Positions 36,259 to 46,555 of a stretch of 64,000 bases of DNA are shown here, in pieces. Position 1 is the stretch's first letter; the number at the start of each line of letters is the position of its first letter. The notes below the pieces were generated by a model. That model searched no databases. It was not told the origin of the DNA and saw only the letters and a list, made by a program, of their open reading frames with translations. This DNA is from Zarea fungicola. Its lineage: Eukaryota; Ascomycota; Sordariomycetes; Hypocreales; Cordycipitaceae. The position numbers were made by a program, and so were the translations under genes. The stretch lies in the NCBI GenBank assembly GCA_900169235.1, contig FWCC01000114.1, forward strand, positions 1 to 64,000. The letters are read 5' to 3'.

Positions 36259-37765
36259 GGTTGGTTGTGATGGGTGGGTTTGGTTTGGGTGTTGGAGTAT
36301 GCTTTTGGTCGTAGCAAATGGCTGTCTGTGCATAAATAAAGCTGCTATGCCAGTGTTTGCCTGAGCAAGGCCAAAGCGTTGCGCGTCCGGGTGTAAGCCT
36401 ATTTAGGTGTGAAGTGGTGTGATGCGGATTACAAATGCGGTGTTGGGGCAAGTGTGGTGGTGGTTCTGTAAGTCCGCAAGTTGTGGCACAGTTATGGGTA
36501 CAAGAAGCAATCAGGTACTAATTAGAGTAATAGTTGAGTAAGTGAGTAAAGTAGAGTGGCGAGTGATTGAATCGGAAAATGTGGCGGTTGAGATCGGACC
36601 CATAAGGGTAAGGGGAGCCAGGGTTGCTTTATAGTCTTGATAAAGACCAAGGGGAGGCAAAAGAACGTTTTAGCTTTCTGGGGATCCTTGTATAAAGTAG
36701 TGTCACGAGTGCGGATTCATGGTTCGCGGTGATTCCTTGTGCTTGGTAATGACGTTTGCTAGTCTGTTCTATGCAGCCTATTTCGGGTGATGCATGCGCC
36801 ACAATTCGGTGCTGGGTGAAGTGCCCGACCGAGGCGCAGCACAAACTCCGACGGGGACAGGCGAGCCTATGCGACGCCACTGTAAAAATTGGTCGTTCAG
36901 CCCATAGCCACACTTGACAAATTCAGCTTGTATTACTGAGCTGGGTGCCACATAACTACATGATTGCTTACACCATGGCTAGCTGCAAGCTTTGAAATGT
37001 TTTAATTAAAACTTGCAGGTTTCCACGCACGGCGTTTACCATATCTGCGTGTAATACGGACGGAGTAGATGAATCTCCATGTATTAATTGCATTACATTC
37101 TGTGATTTCTAATTCTGTCGGCACAGCAAGCATGCGACGCTGTCATACCGTGTCTCTTGAAACAACCAACATGGAAGAAAAAAAATTAACCCGACGAGCC
37201 ACACAGTAGACATGCTCTACCAGTACGGAGTGCCATGGAAGAATAACTCGATTTCAAGATCTTGGGTTCAAGGACTGCCATCCCCTGCATTAGGAGCGGC
37301 CCCTGGCCCATGTCCGGCAGCTCAATAGCACTAGGCCAGATATAGCTAGCGCATAAACGGTCTAGCACCTCCCGTCCACTGCCACTCTGCCATCCACTGC
37401 CGTCCCCCACTGTTACCGGTTTCAAGGCCTGAAACAAGCACTGAAGGCACTGTAGCTCCCTGCCCAAACTGGCTGGCTGCGCTGGCGTGGCTGTCAATGA
37501 CGCTGTATCGACCCACGCAGGCGAGGGCGCCGCCGCCATGATCCAGCTACCAATTAGCTTGCTAGCGCGTGTCGTGTCCTTTTGCTTTCGTCTTATTCTC
37601 GACTCCCTGAATTCTACGCGCAAACTACATCGACGGCTACCCATTGTCACCATCACTCCTTATTGCTACGCCAAGCTCGACAACCTCGACATCATTTGCA
37701 TCATCCATTTCTAATACCAAGCCTACCGCCAAGGAGCCCGGAGCTGCGGCTTCCCTCTCGCCATC
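36259..37765. other. Divergent intergenic region
   Basis: About 1.5 kb between the UBL-WLM gene and ERD2. It holds minus-strand open stretches at 36629-36913 and 37186-37656. The second (up to 156 codons) has fairly protein-like composition but no recognised domain and lies over the expected ERD2 promoter. I do not call it a gene. Confidence 0.4.
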
Positions 37766-38620
37766 ATGACACTAAACATCTTCCGCATTGCTGGTGCGCT
37801 ACCCTGACTGGACCATCCCGCGCTCGAGACGGCTTCCCTCGCCTACAATGCTAACACGCGGTTGCAGCGGACTTTTCCCACCTGGGGAGTATTTTCATTC
37901 TGCTGCACAAGATGGTGCAGTTAAATGTATGACTTGCGCGCCTCTCTCCAAGCTCAATTCAATGACTGACAATCTGGACAAACAGAGCTGCTCCGGCATC
38001 TCCTTCAAGTCGCAAGCTCTCTACCTCATGGTCTACGTGACGAGATACCTGGGTACGCACTCGTCTATAATCCTCAGGAATTATAATCCTCACGAATCCA
38101 ACTTCAATTGACCAAACCTCCTGCAGATCTCTTCCACACCAACAGCATCTACAACTTCGTCTTCAAGATCCTCTTCATTGGCGCCCAGGGCTACATCATC
38201 TACCTCATGACCAACGCCTACAAGCCCACCAACGATCCCAACGCCGACACCTTTCGCGTCCAGTACCTCCTCGCCGGCGCCGCCGTCCTCGCCGTCCTCT
38301 TCCCCGCCAAGTACACCCCCTTGGAGATTCTCTGGGCCTTTTCCATCTGGCTCGAGTCCGTCGCCATCCTGCCCCAGCTCTTCATGCTCCAGCGCACCGG
38401 CGAGGCCGAGACCATCACCACCCACTACCTCTTTGCCCTCGGCAGCTACCGCGCCCTCTACATTCCCAACTGGATCTACCGCTACTTTGCCGAGCCCAAC
38501 CACAAGCTCGACTGGATCGCCATTATTGCCGGCATCATCCAGACTGTTCTCTACTCTGACTTTTTCTACATTTACTACACAAAGGTTCTCAAGGGCAAGA
38601 AGTTTAAGCTGCCCGTCTAA
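37766..38620 (+). CDS. ERD2: ER lumen protein-retaining receptor
   Basis: Four exons (37766-37793, 37868-37926, 37986-38052, 38127-38620) give 215 residues, the normal size of the KDEL/HDEL receptor. The joined start is MTLNIFRIAADFSHLGSIFI, and the second exon ends HKMVQLN. SCSGISFKSQALYLMVYVTR and DLFHTNSIYNFVFK follow, all hallmarks of ERD2, with seven membrane segments. It retrieves escaped HDEL/KDEL proteins from the Golgi to the ER by COPI vesicles. The C-terminal KGKKFKLPV carries the Lys-rich cytosolic tail used for retrieval. The first exon of 28 bp is very short but was confirmed by frame and family match. Confidence 0.97.
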
Positions 38621-39213
38621 ATCGGGGTGCCAGTTTTCTCCGCACTTGTCTTGTAAGCTACGCAGTCAGGGCATCGCTACAATGTAGGTGTCCTCGAAAC
38701 CACGACAAACAGGACAGCAGACGGTGCTGCCATGGCACAATGGAACCAGAAAAATCGACGACATGTCTCAAAAATGAACCACACAGCTGGGACACACAGT
38801 CATTCATCCACAATACTTTAATGCAATCTATAGACGGCGTTTTGGCGGGACTCATTTTGCTTGCCCAAGGTGGCCCAAGATGCGCAAGGGGATTGTGGCA
38901 ACGCAGAGCGAGGGGGACAGGATGAGGCAAAAGCAATTCCAAGTTTACGATTTATAAACCACTACAATTGATAATGAAGATTTATACCAAACTGAAAATC
39001 TAAATAAAAACGTTTTGTTTCTCGTATTTTGCCCACTGTAAACTTAAGTTGTTGCAACAGCCGTTTGAGGTCACGTGCAGGCCTCTGTCACCAGCCGCGA
39101 ACCAGTCGCAAGTGAACGTCAATCAACATCGCATCAGTTATCATCAAACCACTACACACAGTTCCGATTACAATCAGCGAAAATTTTGGCACTTGCAGCA
39201 ACAAAATCCAACA
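38621..39213. other. Intergenic between ERD2 and TAF10
   Basis: About 590 bases with the ERD2 3' region and TAF10 promoter. Short frames at 38658-38942 have no protein character. Confidence 0.4.
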
Positions 39214-39912
39214 ATGACCACCGACGCTCCAGATACCAACAGTCAACCGCCACCCGCCGCGCCAAACGGTGAGCCTGATGGTCCGCCTCAGCTTCCCAGC
39301 GGCGAGAGCAAGCTGCCCTCACGTAAAGATACATCCCTCCGCGAGTTTCTCAACAAGGTTGATGACTGCGCGCCGATTGTACGGCCTTTTCTATAATTTG
39401 CCAATAAAAAAACCTTTGCCATGCTCTCCATTGTCCAGAGAGACTGGCCATTTTGAAAGAAACATCTTTACTAATGATTTTGTTCGCTCTCGTTATTATA
39501 GATCCCCGACGCCGTCACGCAATACTACATGACCAAGGCCGGCCTCCCCCCGCCTCCCCAGACCGACCAGCGCCTCGCCCGTCTCCTCGCCCTCGCCACC
39601 CAGAAATTCATTGCCGACATTGCCGCCGACGCATACCAGTACAGCCGCATCCGCGCCTCGAGCAACACAAACGCCAACAACCCCATGGGCTCCCTCGGCG
39701 CCGCCGCGGGTTTCCCCATTCCGGGCCAGCAGGCGGGCCAGCCGGGGAGCAAAGACCAGAATAAGGGTGCGCCGCTGGGCATTCAGCGACCTGGTTATGG
39801 CGGTGGCGGGCAGGGAGGCAGCCAGAACAGGACGGTGCTGACCATGGAGGATCTGGGCATGGCGGTGGGCGAGTATGGTGTCAATGTCAAGCGGAGCGAG
39901 TTTTACCGATGA
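39214..39912 (+). CDS. TAF10: TFIID/SAGA subunit TAF10
   Basis: Two exons, 39214-39378 and 39502-39912, with a 123-bp intron, give 191 residues. Splicing joins [10 protein letters not shown] to [15 protein letters not shown], the conserved start of the TAF10 histone-fold. The fold continues through [20 protein letters not shown] and resumes after a Gly/Ala/Pro-rich insert with [22 protein letters not shown]10 is a nuclear structural subunit of both TFIID and SAGA. The N-terminal 35 residues are Pro-rich and probably disordered. The insert between histone-fold helices is typical of filamentous fungi. Confidence 0.96.
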
Positions 39913-40315
39913 ACCAGTTTCATCGTTGTCTCTTTGTTTTGCACCCATCACATCACGGTAGACTGGTTTCTTGGCTTTTTACAAACTGGAGTTCGTTTTG
40001 TTGTTAAAATTGGGTTGGGTATTGGGACTTGGGGAGTTTCGGCGCCGGATATTTTTACGATTCTTCTGGGTAGTGAATACCTACCCTCTAGAAATGATCA
40101 ATGGCAACCATGCCGCTGCCGTACTGGAGTGACATTAAATGGCAGAAGAATTGCAATTGCCATTTTACAGAATTTCAAAACAAATAAATCTTTTGATATC
40201 GTCATTATGTATTGATACAGTATGGTATTTTGTACAATGCGACAAATCTTTCTTGGTTGTCGCAATTTTCGCCCCTTCTTTCCATTGCCGTCGTCTATTC
40301 TTCCTGCCATCGCTT
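39913..40315. other. Convergent 3' intergenic region
   Basis: About 400 bases between the TAF10 and RSM19 ends. A T-rich run and 3'-UTR-like sequence are present. Nothing else is seen. Confidence 0.4.
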
Positions 40316-40785
40316 TTATTTCCTGCCGTAAATGTTGGGTTTCCGCGTCCTAGAACAAACATGTTAATCCAAGTTTTATTTCCAATCACAGAAAAAGTAG
40401 TAGACGCACGGCGCAAACTCTCCCAGCTTGTGTCCAACCATGTCCTCCGTTATCGTCACCATCAGGTAGTCCTTGCCGTTGTGAATCTCAAACTTGAGCC
40501 CGACAAAGTTGGGCAGAATCGTGGCCGACCGCGCCTGCGTGCGCACCGGCGGCACCTTTTCGCCCGTCTTTTTCGGCCAGACGATTGGCAGGCTGCAGTT
40601 CAAACGTTAGAGCGAGGGGGCTTCGTTTCGTAGTTCTCGGGGACTGTTCTTACGGTACGAGGTTCGGCCCTGTTGTACAACGTCAATTAGCAAAAAAGGT
40701 TTTGCAGCGTGGCTTCTGGAATTTGAATTGTCAATTTCTTACCCTTCCATACGGAGCGCTTCAGAAGCAATCTTGTGGCATGCAT
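40316..40785 (-). CDS. RSM19: Mitochondrial small-subunit ribosomal protein uS19m
   Basis: Four exons on the minus strand: 40785-40743, 40669-40654 (only 16 bp), 40592-40410 and 40349-40316. Joined, they give 91 residues, the same length as yeast Rsm19. The product reads [27 protein letters not shown], then [37 protein letters not shown] and [10 protein letters not shown]. The uS19 family core and the GEFAPTRK end are only restored if the 16-bp exon and the last 34-bp exon are included. uS19 sits in the head of the mitochondrial ribosomal small subunit. The last donor is GTGCGT. Without that splice the frame would run on into a poor C-terminus. Confidence 0.94.
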
Positions 40786-41344
40786 TGTGGCTAAATTGTT
40801 CCTGGCTCGGGAGCTGCTGGTGATGACCTGCAGGCTTGACCTTGCGGTTCTTGGATCCATGTCTGAGCCGATGAAATTTTGTCACGTGCACTCGCGATAC
40901 TTGCGCGTTGCTTCTCCACGGCTGGGTCAACGCTTTACACCCGACATTGGAACTCGTGTTAATAAGTTGGAATTTATTCCTTTTTTTTTCATCTCCCTTC
41001 TTCACTCATTTTTCTGTCCGAATTTCGGTGTGCGGGCGGAAAGAATGCTTACTATTGGAATTTTTCTGTGTGAGTACACACAAAGGAGCAAACGCGCCGA
41101 CTTCCGGTACCATCTAAAATACTCTGGGCAATGACTTTTCATTCAGGGTAAAGATAATTCTCATAATAGTTGCTAAAATCATTTCTTACCCGGGATTGCT
41201 GGGCGTTGCGAGGGGCAACTTACTCAGCTGTCCTCGTGTCGAACTGGCGGCGAGTCTGTCCACTCGACTGGGACTAAAGAATTCCCGAAGCCTTCTTCTG
41301 CAAATAATAGCCCTTTTTCTAGCGCAAAGAAGCAGAAGAAGAAA
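40786..41344. other. Divergent intergenic region
   Basis: About 560 bases between the RSM19 start and the next plus-strand gene. A frame at 40775-41134 has no protein character. Nothing else is seen. Confidence 0.4.
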
Positions 41345-43138
41345 ATGCAAGACGAAGTGACACCAAATGACGAGACATTCAAGAGCTTTTATGCGGCTGG
41401 ATATCAAACATGGCGTGAAGTTTACGAGTGTGCAACTTCCAGCCCATTTATCGTGCCCTCACTAAACATGGCGAACGCGTTCCCAAACCATCCATACCTA
41501 ACTTCAGAGGTAGAGTTGGACAGAAGGTCAACCGGCGTTTTACAAGCAACTGGGCAAACGGTCTGGAAAACAAGTGATGGCAAGTGCAACTTGCCGGCTT
41601 TCACTATGAAAATCACTATGCCAGTAACAGCGACGTGCGCAACTAGAGTTATTCTCGATGGCTGCTCAGCTACATCCTGGAACCAATTCGGCGAGCTTGG
41701 CGGCCATATACCCATTCTTACTCTAGCTTGGGCATATGTCCTCTCCGCACGCTGGGCAGAGATCATACCTGAGGCGAATATGGAGTACACGACAAGCTGT
41801 GCGCCAATTTTGTCCCTCAACGAGATACCAGACAGCAATACCAGTGCTATACAACTCGGTGACGTGACGGACCGCGCCTTGCGATGGTGGCAGGCCGTTT
41901 TGGCCCCAGGAGATGGCTGGAACGCCTCAGTCACTCACAATAACCGAAATCTCAAGGCACCGTGGTCAGTGAGCCTCCAACTATCAGAGAATTCTTTTAT
42001 TCTTCAAGGCAAACCCTCCATCCTCGGCGACAACGCACCACCATCGTCTGTTATGGCGACTGACTACATCTTGGCCTATGTGGCTAATCACAATGTTCAG
42101 GGCCAGAGTCTAGCGGCATTCGGCGCCGCCTTGCTTTTGCCGACCCAACGTCAAACATCAAAGCCGGTTCGTTGGGCGCGTCCACGCTTCCCCGTCCAGC
42201 ATCCCTTGCGCGGCCATACCGGTGTCAGGAACGACCCGCCTTGGGGTAGAAATGAACGACAGCTCGACAGGTTACTTACCATGAGCTGTAATTTCACTGG
42301 CTTGCAGTCCATTTTAAGTAGCAGTTTTATTGAACCAGATCTTCCATGCAACATCTGCGGTGCTTGGTTGCAGGGTACATTTGAAGTTGTCGATATTCCG
42401 TCCGCTCAGGAGCCCTCAGTCCTTGCACAGATGCTAATGCAGAAATCACCACATCTCAATTTTCTCTGGTTCGGAGCAGTGCTCCTGGGCATGCAGTATC
42501 ATATCATGAAGTGGGCGCGGCATGCAGCATGCCTCATCGATCTGCAAACTGCGGCTTGGACGAACACGTTTATTTCGTTTCTCCAGCGCTCTGTGTCTGT
42601 TGACCCCTCAAGCAACCAGCTAACGCGGGCCGACGAGGCGCGACTGATGTTCCTGGCGCAAGGCCAGCACCATTGCGTGCCTCCCCTTGTACCATTCACG
42701 CCGTTTGGCTCTATAGAGCTGAAGGACTGTACCTTGGACGTGCAATTGCACGCCACTTGTGCTGGTCGCCATGGCTTGAGATACGCCGGCATGTCATGGG
42801 TCTGCAGGAACAACACTACCATGTTCCAGAATGCGACGGTATCATTGCAGACCAACACCTTTAAACCAGCGGGCCAGGACCTCAAAATCTCGTATACCCA
42901 GCTCAATCGTGATCGAGATTGCTCTCCGTCAGTAACCCGAAATATGTTTAGGTGGCTCCGCGATGCAGATGGTTACCCAGCTGCTGAGCAAGCCATCCGT
43001 ATGCATGCGTGGATTGCTGAGGAATTGAGCTCTGATGAGGAAAGTGACATAATAGAAGGAGATGTTCGGTCTTGCATGAACGAACATGTTAGTTCGTGGC
43101 TAGCAAGGGCAATGACGACGCGGAGCTACACATTGTAG
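41345..43138 (+). CDS. Unrecognised fungal protein, single exon
   Basis: A single exon of 597 residues starting MQDEVTPNDETFKSFYAAGY. No domain is recognised. It has no signal peptide and no clear membrane segment. It is rich in Trp and Cys spread through the length, including the pairs WWQAVLAPGDGW and CNICGAWLQGTFE. The C-terminus is acidic (SSDEESDIIEGD). Composition and length look like a real protein; intronless genes of this size with no named family are common in accessory regions of Hypocreales. A minus-strand open stretch at 43089-43361 overlaps its last 50 bases. Confidence 0.75.
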   Translation: MQDEVTPNDETFKSFYAAGYQTWREVYECATSSPFIVPSLNMANAFPNHPYLTSEVELDRRSTGVLQATGQTVWKTSDGKCNLPAFTMKITMPVTATCATRVILDGCSATSWNQFGELGGHIPILTLAWAYVLSARWAEIIPEANMEYTTSCAPILSLNEIPDSNTSAIQLGDVTDRALRWWQAVLAPGDGWNASVTHNNRNLKAPWSVSLQLSENSFILQGKPSILGDNAPPSSVMATDYILAYVANHNVQGQSLAAFGAALLLPTQRQTSKPVRWARPRFPVQHPLRGHTGVRNDPPWGRNERQLDRLLTMSCNFTGLQSILSSSFIEPDLPCNICGAWLQGTFEVVDIPSAQEPSVLAQMLMQKSPHLNFLWFGAVLLGMQYHIMKWARHAACLIDLQTAAWTNTFISFLQRSVSVDPSSNQLTRADEARLMFLAQGQHHCVPPLVPFTPFGSIELKDCTLDVQLHATCAGRHGLRYAGMSWVCRNNTTMFQNATVSLQTNTFKPAGQDLKISYTQLNRDRDCSPSVTRNMFRWLRDADGYPAAEQAIRMHAWIAEELSSDEESDIIEGDVRSCMNEHVSSWLARAMTTRSYTL

Positions 43139-43840
43139 CCAGAACTATTATGAAATGCCACCATTCTCCCATTTCATATGCTATGGCAACATGGAGATGC
43201 TGTGTATTGGCGAACCAAAGATGGCGGGCGATGATAGGGAGGAGCCCAGTTTTCTTATTGATCAGCCAAGCACCTAACGGTGTGTGAGCATCCAGTGGGC
43301 GACGCGTAAATGCACCACCCATAGGACTCGAAGATCGGGTGTTACTTGATGAGGTTGCCATCGATGAGAATTATTCGTGGCGACACGCATCCGGCAAAAT
43401 AACTCCCGGCTAGCAGCCAACTCTCGCTTTTTCTCGCTTTTTCTAGATTAGGCAAGCGTTGTTCCAACACCAATTATAGTGACGCCGACGTGGAACATTG
43501 GCTTGGAATCATATGCTCTGGAGCAAGGGTCCTTCTTTGTCTCAAAGTCATTACTACCCGCTATCTGTCCCAGTGCTAAGGGTATTCTGAATAGCGGTGA
43601 GACTAAGACAGCAACTCCTATATAGACACGCTGTTACCAAAAACCGAATGCAATACTGGCCAAGTCCAAGACAGCTCAGCTACAGTGCTCAGTTTGATAT
43701 TAGGCTTTTCTTTCTCTCGGCGGCAGTCGCTCTCGGTAGCCCTTTCTTTGCGGGGATCACTTACGCTTGATGTTTTATGATATTCACGCCTAAATACTAC
43801 TTGGTCGGAAAGGTTAGAATAAAATGTGCAGATTTGTCAA
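43139..43840. other. Intergenic, no gene recognised
   Basis: About 700 bases. A minus-strand open stretch of 90 codons (43089-43361) enters from the left; its status is unclear. The rest is featureless and AT-rich. Confidence 0.4.
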
Positions 43841-44269
43841 TGTCAGGGACCTGGAAGGTATGTATTGGATGCTAGGGATATCCGGCCACAGCTGGTTATT
43901 ACTTGATCTTTGAGGTCTCTGTGGCCCAGTGGTTACCTAGAACACTGGTCCTTACAGTCATACTCAATGGTAATCTGCGGCCAAGTGTGCTTTAATACAC
44001 AACACTAGGGTCGCTGCAGTGATTGCGAGAGGTCTTGGAAAGGAAATTAGCAAGTTGCGGCGACCAACACAAGTCTTCCTAGACAGATTGGTCGAAAATT
44101 GCGGCTATGAGTTTGACTCGGTTTTTGTCAAGTGAACATTTATGACTATCCAGTGTCAGGACCAGTGTTCTAGGTAACCATTGGGCCACAGAGACCTCAA
44201 AAAGGTCAAGTAATGTCCAACCGTGATGGGATCCCTAGCATCCAATATATACCTTCTAGGTCCGTGACA
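43841..44269. mobile_element. 429-bp element with long terminal inverted repeats
   Basis: The left arm at about 43841-43957 (TGTCAGGGACCTGGAAGGTA...GAACACTGGTCCTTA) is repeated in reverse complement at about 44154-44269 (...TGACCTAGAAGG-like end, TCCGTGACA). The arms are about 110-117 bp long and near-identical except for scattered changes. About 196 bp of unique sequence separates them and no transposase frame is present. The arms hold a TGGCCCAGTGG/TGGCCCAATGG string that matches the Pol III A-box consensus. It may be a MITE-like or foldback element, or two inverted copies of a short tRNA-derived element. Target duplications are unclear. Confidence 0.72.
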
Positions 44270-44706
44270 GTCAGTGTCTCTAAAAAACAGCCAAGAGTGA
44301 GACAGAGTGCTTATTACAATGTTTTGTTTACTATTCCCAAACAGCAATGATCTGATAGATAACAGGTTTGCCAGTAGAAGATGAGGCGTAGCTTTGCAGC
44401 GCTGTGCGCCTAACCAGTGACCGCCGTAAAGTCGCTCTATCCGGAGGCATTCACACCATTACGGACAGGTGCTCGTTTTTCCTAATCTATGTAGCTTCAA
44501 GGGCTCTGCTCCACTGTACCAGGAATCAATAACTGCCCCTGTCCCTTCTCACATCTTTAGATATGTCCAGCTTTCCCACTGTACGTCCAACTTGCAATTC
44601 TATTCGCATCTTCTATACAGCTTGCTCCGGCAGTTTGCGTTTCCCTTCCATCCAACCATCTTACACCGTGCTATAAATTTGTCAGCAACACAAAGTAGCA
44701 TACAAG
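44270..44706. other. Promoter region of cysteine-rich protein gene
   Basis: About 440 bases. TATAAA lies at 44672-44677, only 30 bases before the start codon. The region contains C/T-rich sequence typical of a fungal promoter. Confidence 0.4.
44672..44677 (+). promoter_or_regulatory. TATA-like element
   Basis: TATAAA lies 30 bases upstream of the start codon at 44707. If used, the 5' UTR would be very short or the start of transcription would fall near the ATG. It is assigned by position only. Confidence 0.3.
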
Positions 44707-45632
44707 ATGAAGCTACACTCCATTCTGTTTACCGCGTGCGCAGTGGCTGCAGTTCACGGTTGGCATGGCATAGCTGTACGTCAGCCGCATGAATGAGAAA
44801 TATTACAATTATTAATTCATCACTCTTTATTTAGGGACACCAGAGAAACGAAGTGCAACGTGTCCGTAGCTCGACAGTCGGGACCTGCAAAAAAGATTCC
44901 GATTGCCCGCAGGACCAGGTCTGCTTTGGCGACAAGTTCAAGCAATGCGGTTTGAAGGTTGGCGCATGTCGCAACCCCTTCGCCTGCAATGGAAATTTTC
45001 GAGAAACATGTTTCAAACGGAATTGCTACGCCATTGTTGGTGAAAAGAAGAGCGGGGAGTCGTGTAACGGCCTGGCCGAATGTGGACATAGGCTCGGATG
45101 CGATACTGAAAGCCTCACATGCAAAAGCATCGACAAGTGTACAACAAACAAAGACTGCGCGTACGGCATTCCATGCAATGAAAACACCTGCCGAAAACCT
45201 AGAGAGGGCGAGCCCTGCTCCAACACCGAGGATTGTGAGGCTGATTGCGGTTGCAGTCTGGATGGACTCTGCGGTTGTCGCGAGAAATTTCAGTGCTATG
45301 CCAACAAATGTAGCAAGTTCAAATCTCAGGGCGACAAGTGTACGGAAAATGACTGCGGCGGGGATCTGACGTGCCAGCAAGAAATCTGCGATTTTACTGG
45401 TATAGGCAAGCGATGCAGCGCAGCCTCTAAATGTCCAGCAGACCTGACATGCTGTAACGGCTACTGCCAGTTGGACTTTTGTCGGCAAGGTACGGGAGAG
45501 GCATGTTCGTCCAATCTTGACTGTGCCTCCGCGGACCGCAGCGACAATAAATGCCAGTCGCCAGCAGGTCACGACGGTTGTGTTGTTAATTCGGATTGCG
45601 GACCTAAAGGTCGTTGCAGAAAGAACGAATGA
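44707..45632 (+). CDS. Secreted cysteine-rich protein
   Basis: Two exons, 44707-44775 and 44835-45632, with a 59-bp intron, give 288 residues. The start MKLHSILFTACAVAAVHG is a signal peptide with cleavage predicted near residue 18. The mature protein has 40 cysteines in repeated short modules of the type GESC-x4-EC, CTTNKDC and GEPC-x4-DC, like the dickkopf/thyroglobulin-style disulphide-rich secreted proteins of filamentous fungi. No enzyme motif or GPI-like tail is seen. It is likely an extracellular structural or host-interaction protein; the function is unknown. It is flanked by repeats on both sides, a common location for secreted accessory genes. Confidence 0.85.
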
Positions 45633-45929
45633 TTTTCATTAGCAGGCAATGTAATGTAAATTATTCACGCCCGGAGTAATCACCCCTAAAGGGCCTTGAC
45701 ACTACATAACCCACAGATTGGAACGTTTTTATCGTCAACTGAAGCCCACGACGCATTCTTACCCTGCACCCACAAGCCTCATATAACACACGTACGGGGT
45801 CAAGGACTACGAGAATAAAAAAGAGACAGGTTACTCTGTAGTGTAGTGCGGTTTTGGAGGAGCAGTGGAAACTGCAGTGGTTGATGCGCTGGACAAGACG
45901 GTAACAATAAGCATACCTCATCCCCCCCC

Positions 45930-45995
45930 TCATGGAATACATTGGCTTAGTTAGTCCTCATCTCCCCATTCATGGAACACAATCACTTAGTTAGT
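45930..45995. repeat. Short direct repeat, two copies
   Basis: TCATGGAATACATTGGCTTA and TCATGGAACACAATCACTTA, each followed by GTTAGT, recur 40 bases apart. It may be a footprint of a lost element. Too short to say more. Confidence 0.55.
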
Positions 45996-46384
45996 TGGAT
46001 ACATACTCAAGTACCAGGTAGACAATAGTATCAAGTCTTGCATCGCAGTTGGTCCAAAAGCACCATTGGAGAAGTCGTTCAGGGTGGTCAATACGAGGTC
46101 ACGACACTGAGATGATGATAAGGTCTTGGCTTTCATTTTAGCATCCTCGGTTTCGTGATGTAGGCCCATCGCACGACGATTGAGGGTGTTTAAATGAACC
46201 TTGGGGTATACGTCGATAGGAAAGCCATCTCTTCTCGGAAGGCTAGCGCACAGGCGATGTCCCCAGAAACGATTAGGGTTAGGCCGCTCCGCACAAGCCG
46301 GTCCGCATGGGCCGATCCGTGTTAGTCTGACGCGATCCGTGATCCTACAGGTCGGCCGTATCAGCAACCAAGGATTATGTCCAG

Positions 46385-46555
46385 CCAATCCAAGACACAA
46401 CCCGGAGAGGCCCAGTGCAGTGGCGTCCATCCATCATTACGTATTCGCAGCGTCGACGTCACTACCAAGCGCCGTATCACAAGTACTTTGCAGCAGGGCC
46501 ACAGCCTGAATCCATCCAGCAGAGCCTGATTTGTACGGGACAAGGCCTTGACCAG
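46385..46555 (-). pseudogene. Ankyrin-repeat relic
   Basis: On the minus strand one frame reads QAVALLQST, then SDVDAANT and a stop. A shifted frame then continues NDGWTPLHWAS. Put end to end these match one ankyrin unit with a frameshift or stop between them. The DGWTPLH core is the same as in the intact ankyrin gene at 20.5-23.9 kb, although the two may not be related by direct descent. No further repeats were recognised around it. Confidence 0.5.

Noticed and set aside
36629..36913. Minus-strand frame of 94 codons
   Set aside because: No protein character and it lies in an intergenic region with no splice context.
43089..43361. Minus-strand frame of 90 codons overlapping the 3' end of the 597-residue gene
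   Set aside because: No recognised family, overlaps a better-supported gene and lacks a promoter-like context; a real small protein cannot be excluded.
45987..46430. Minus-strand frame of 147 codons
   Set aside because: Composition is not protein-like, and its upstream part overlaps the ankyrin relic in a different frame.
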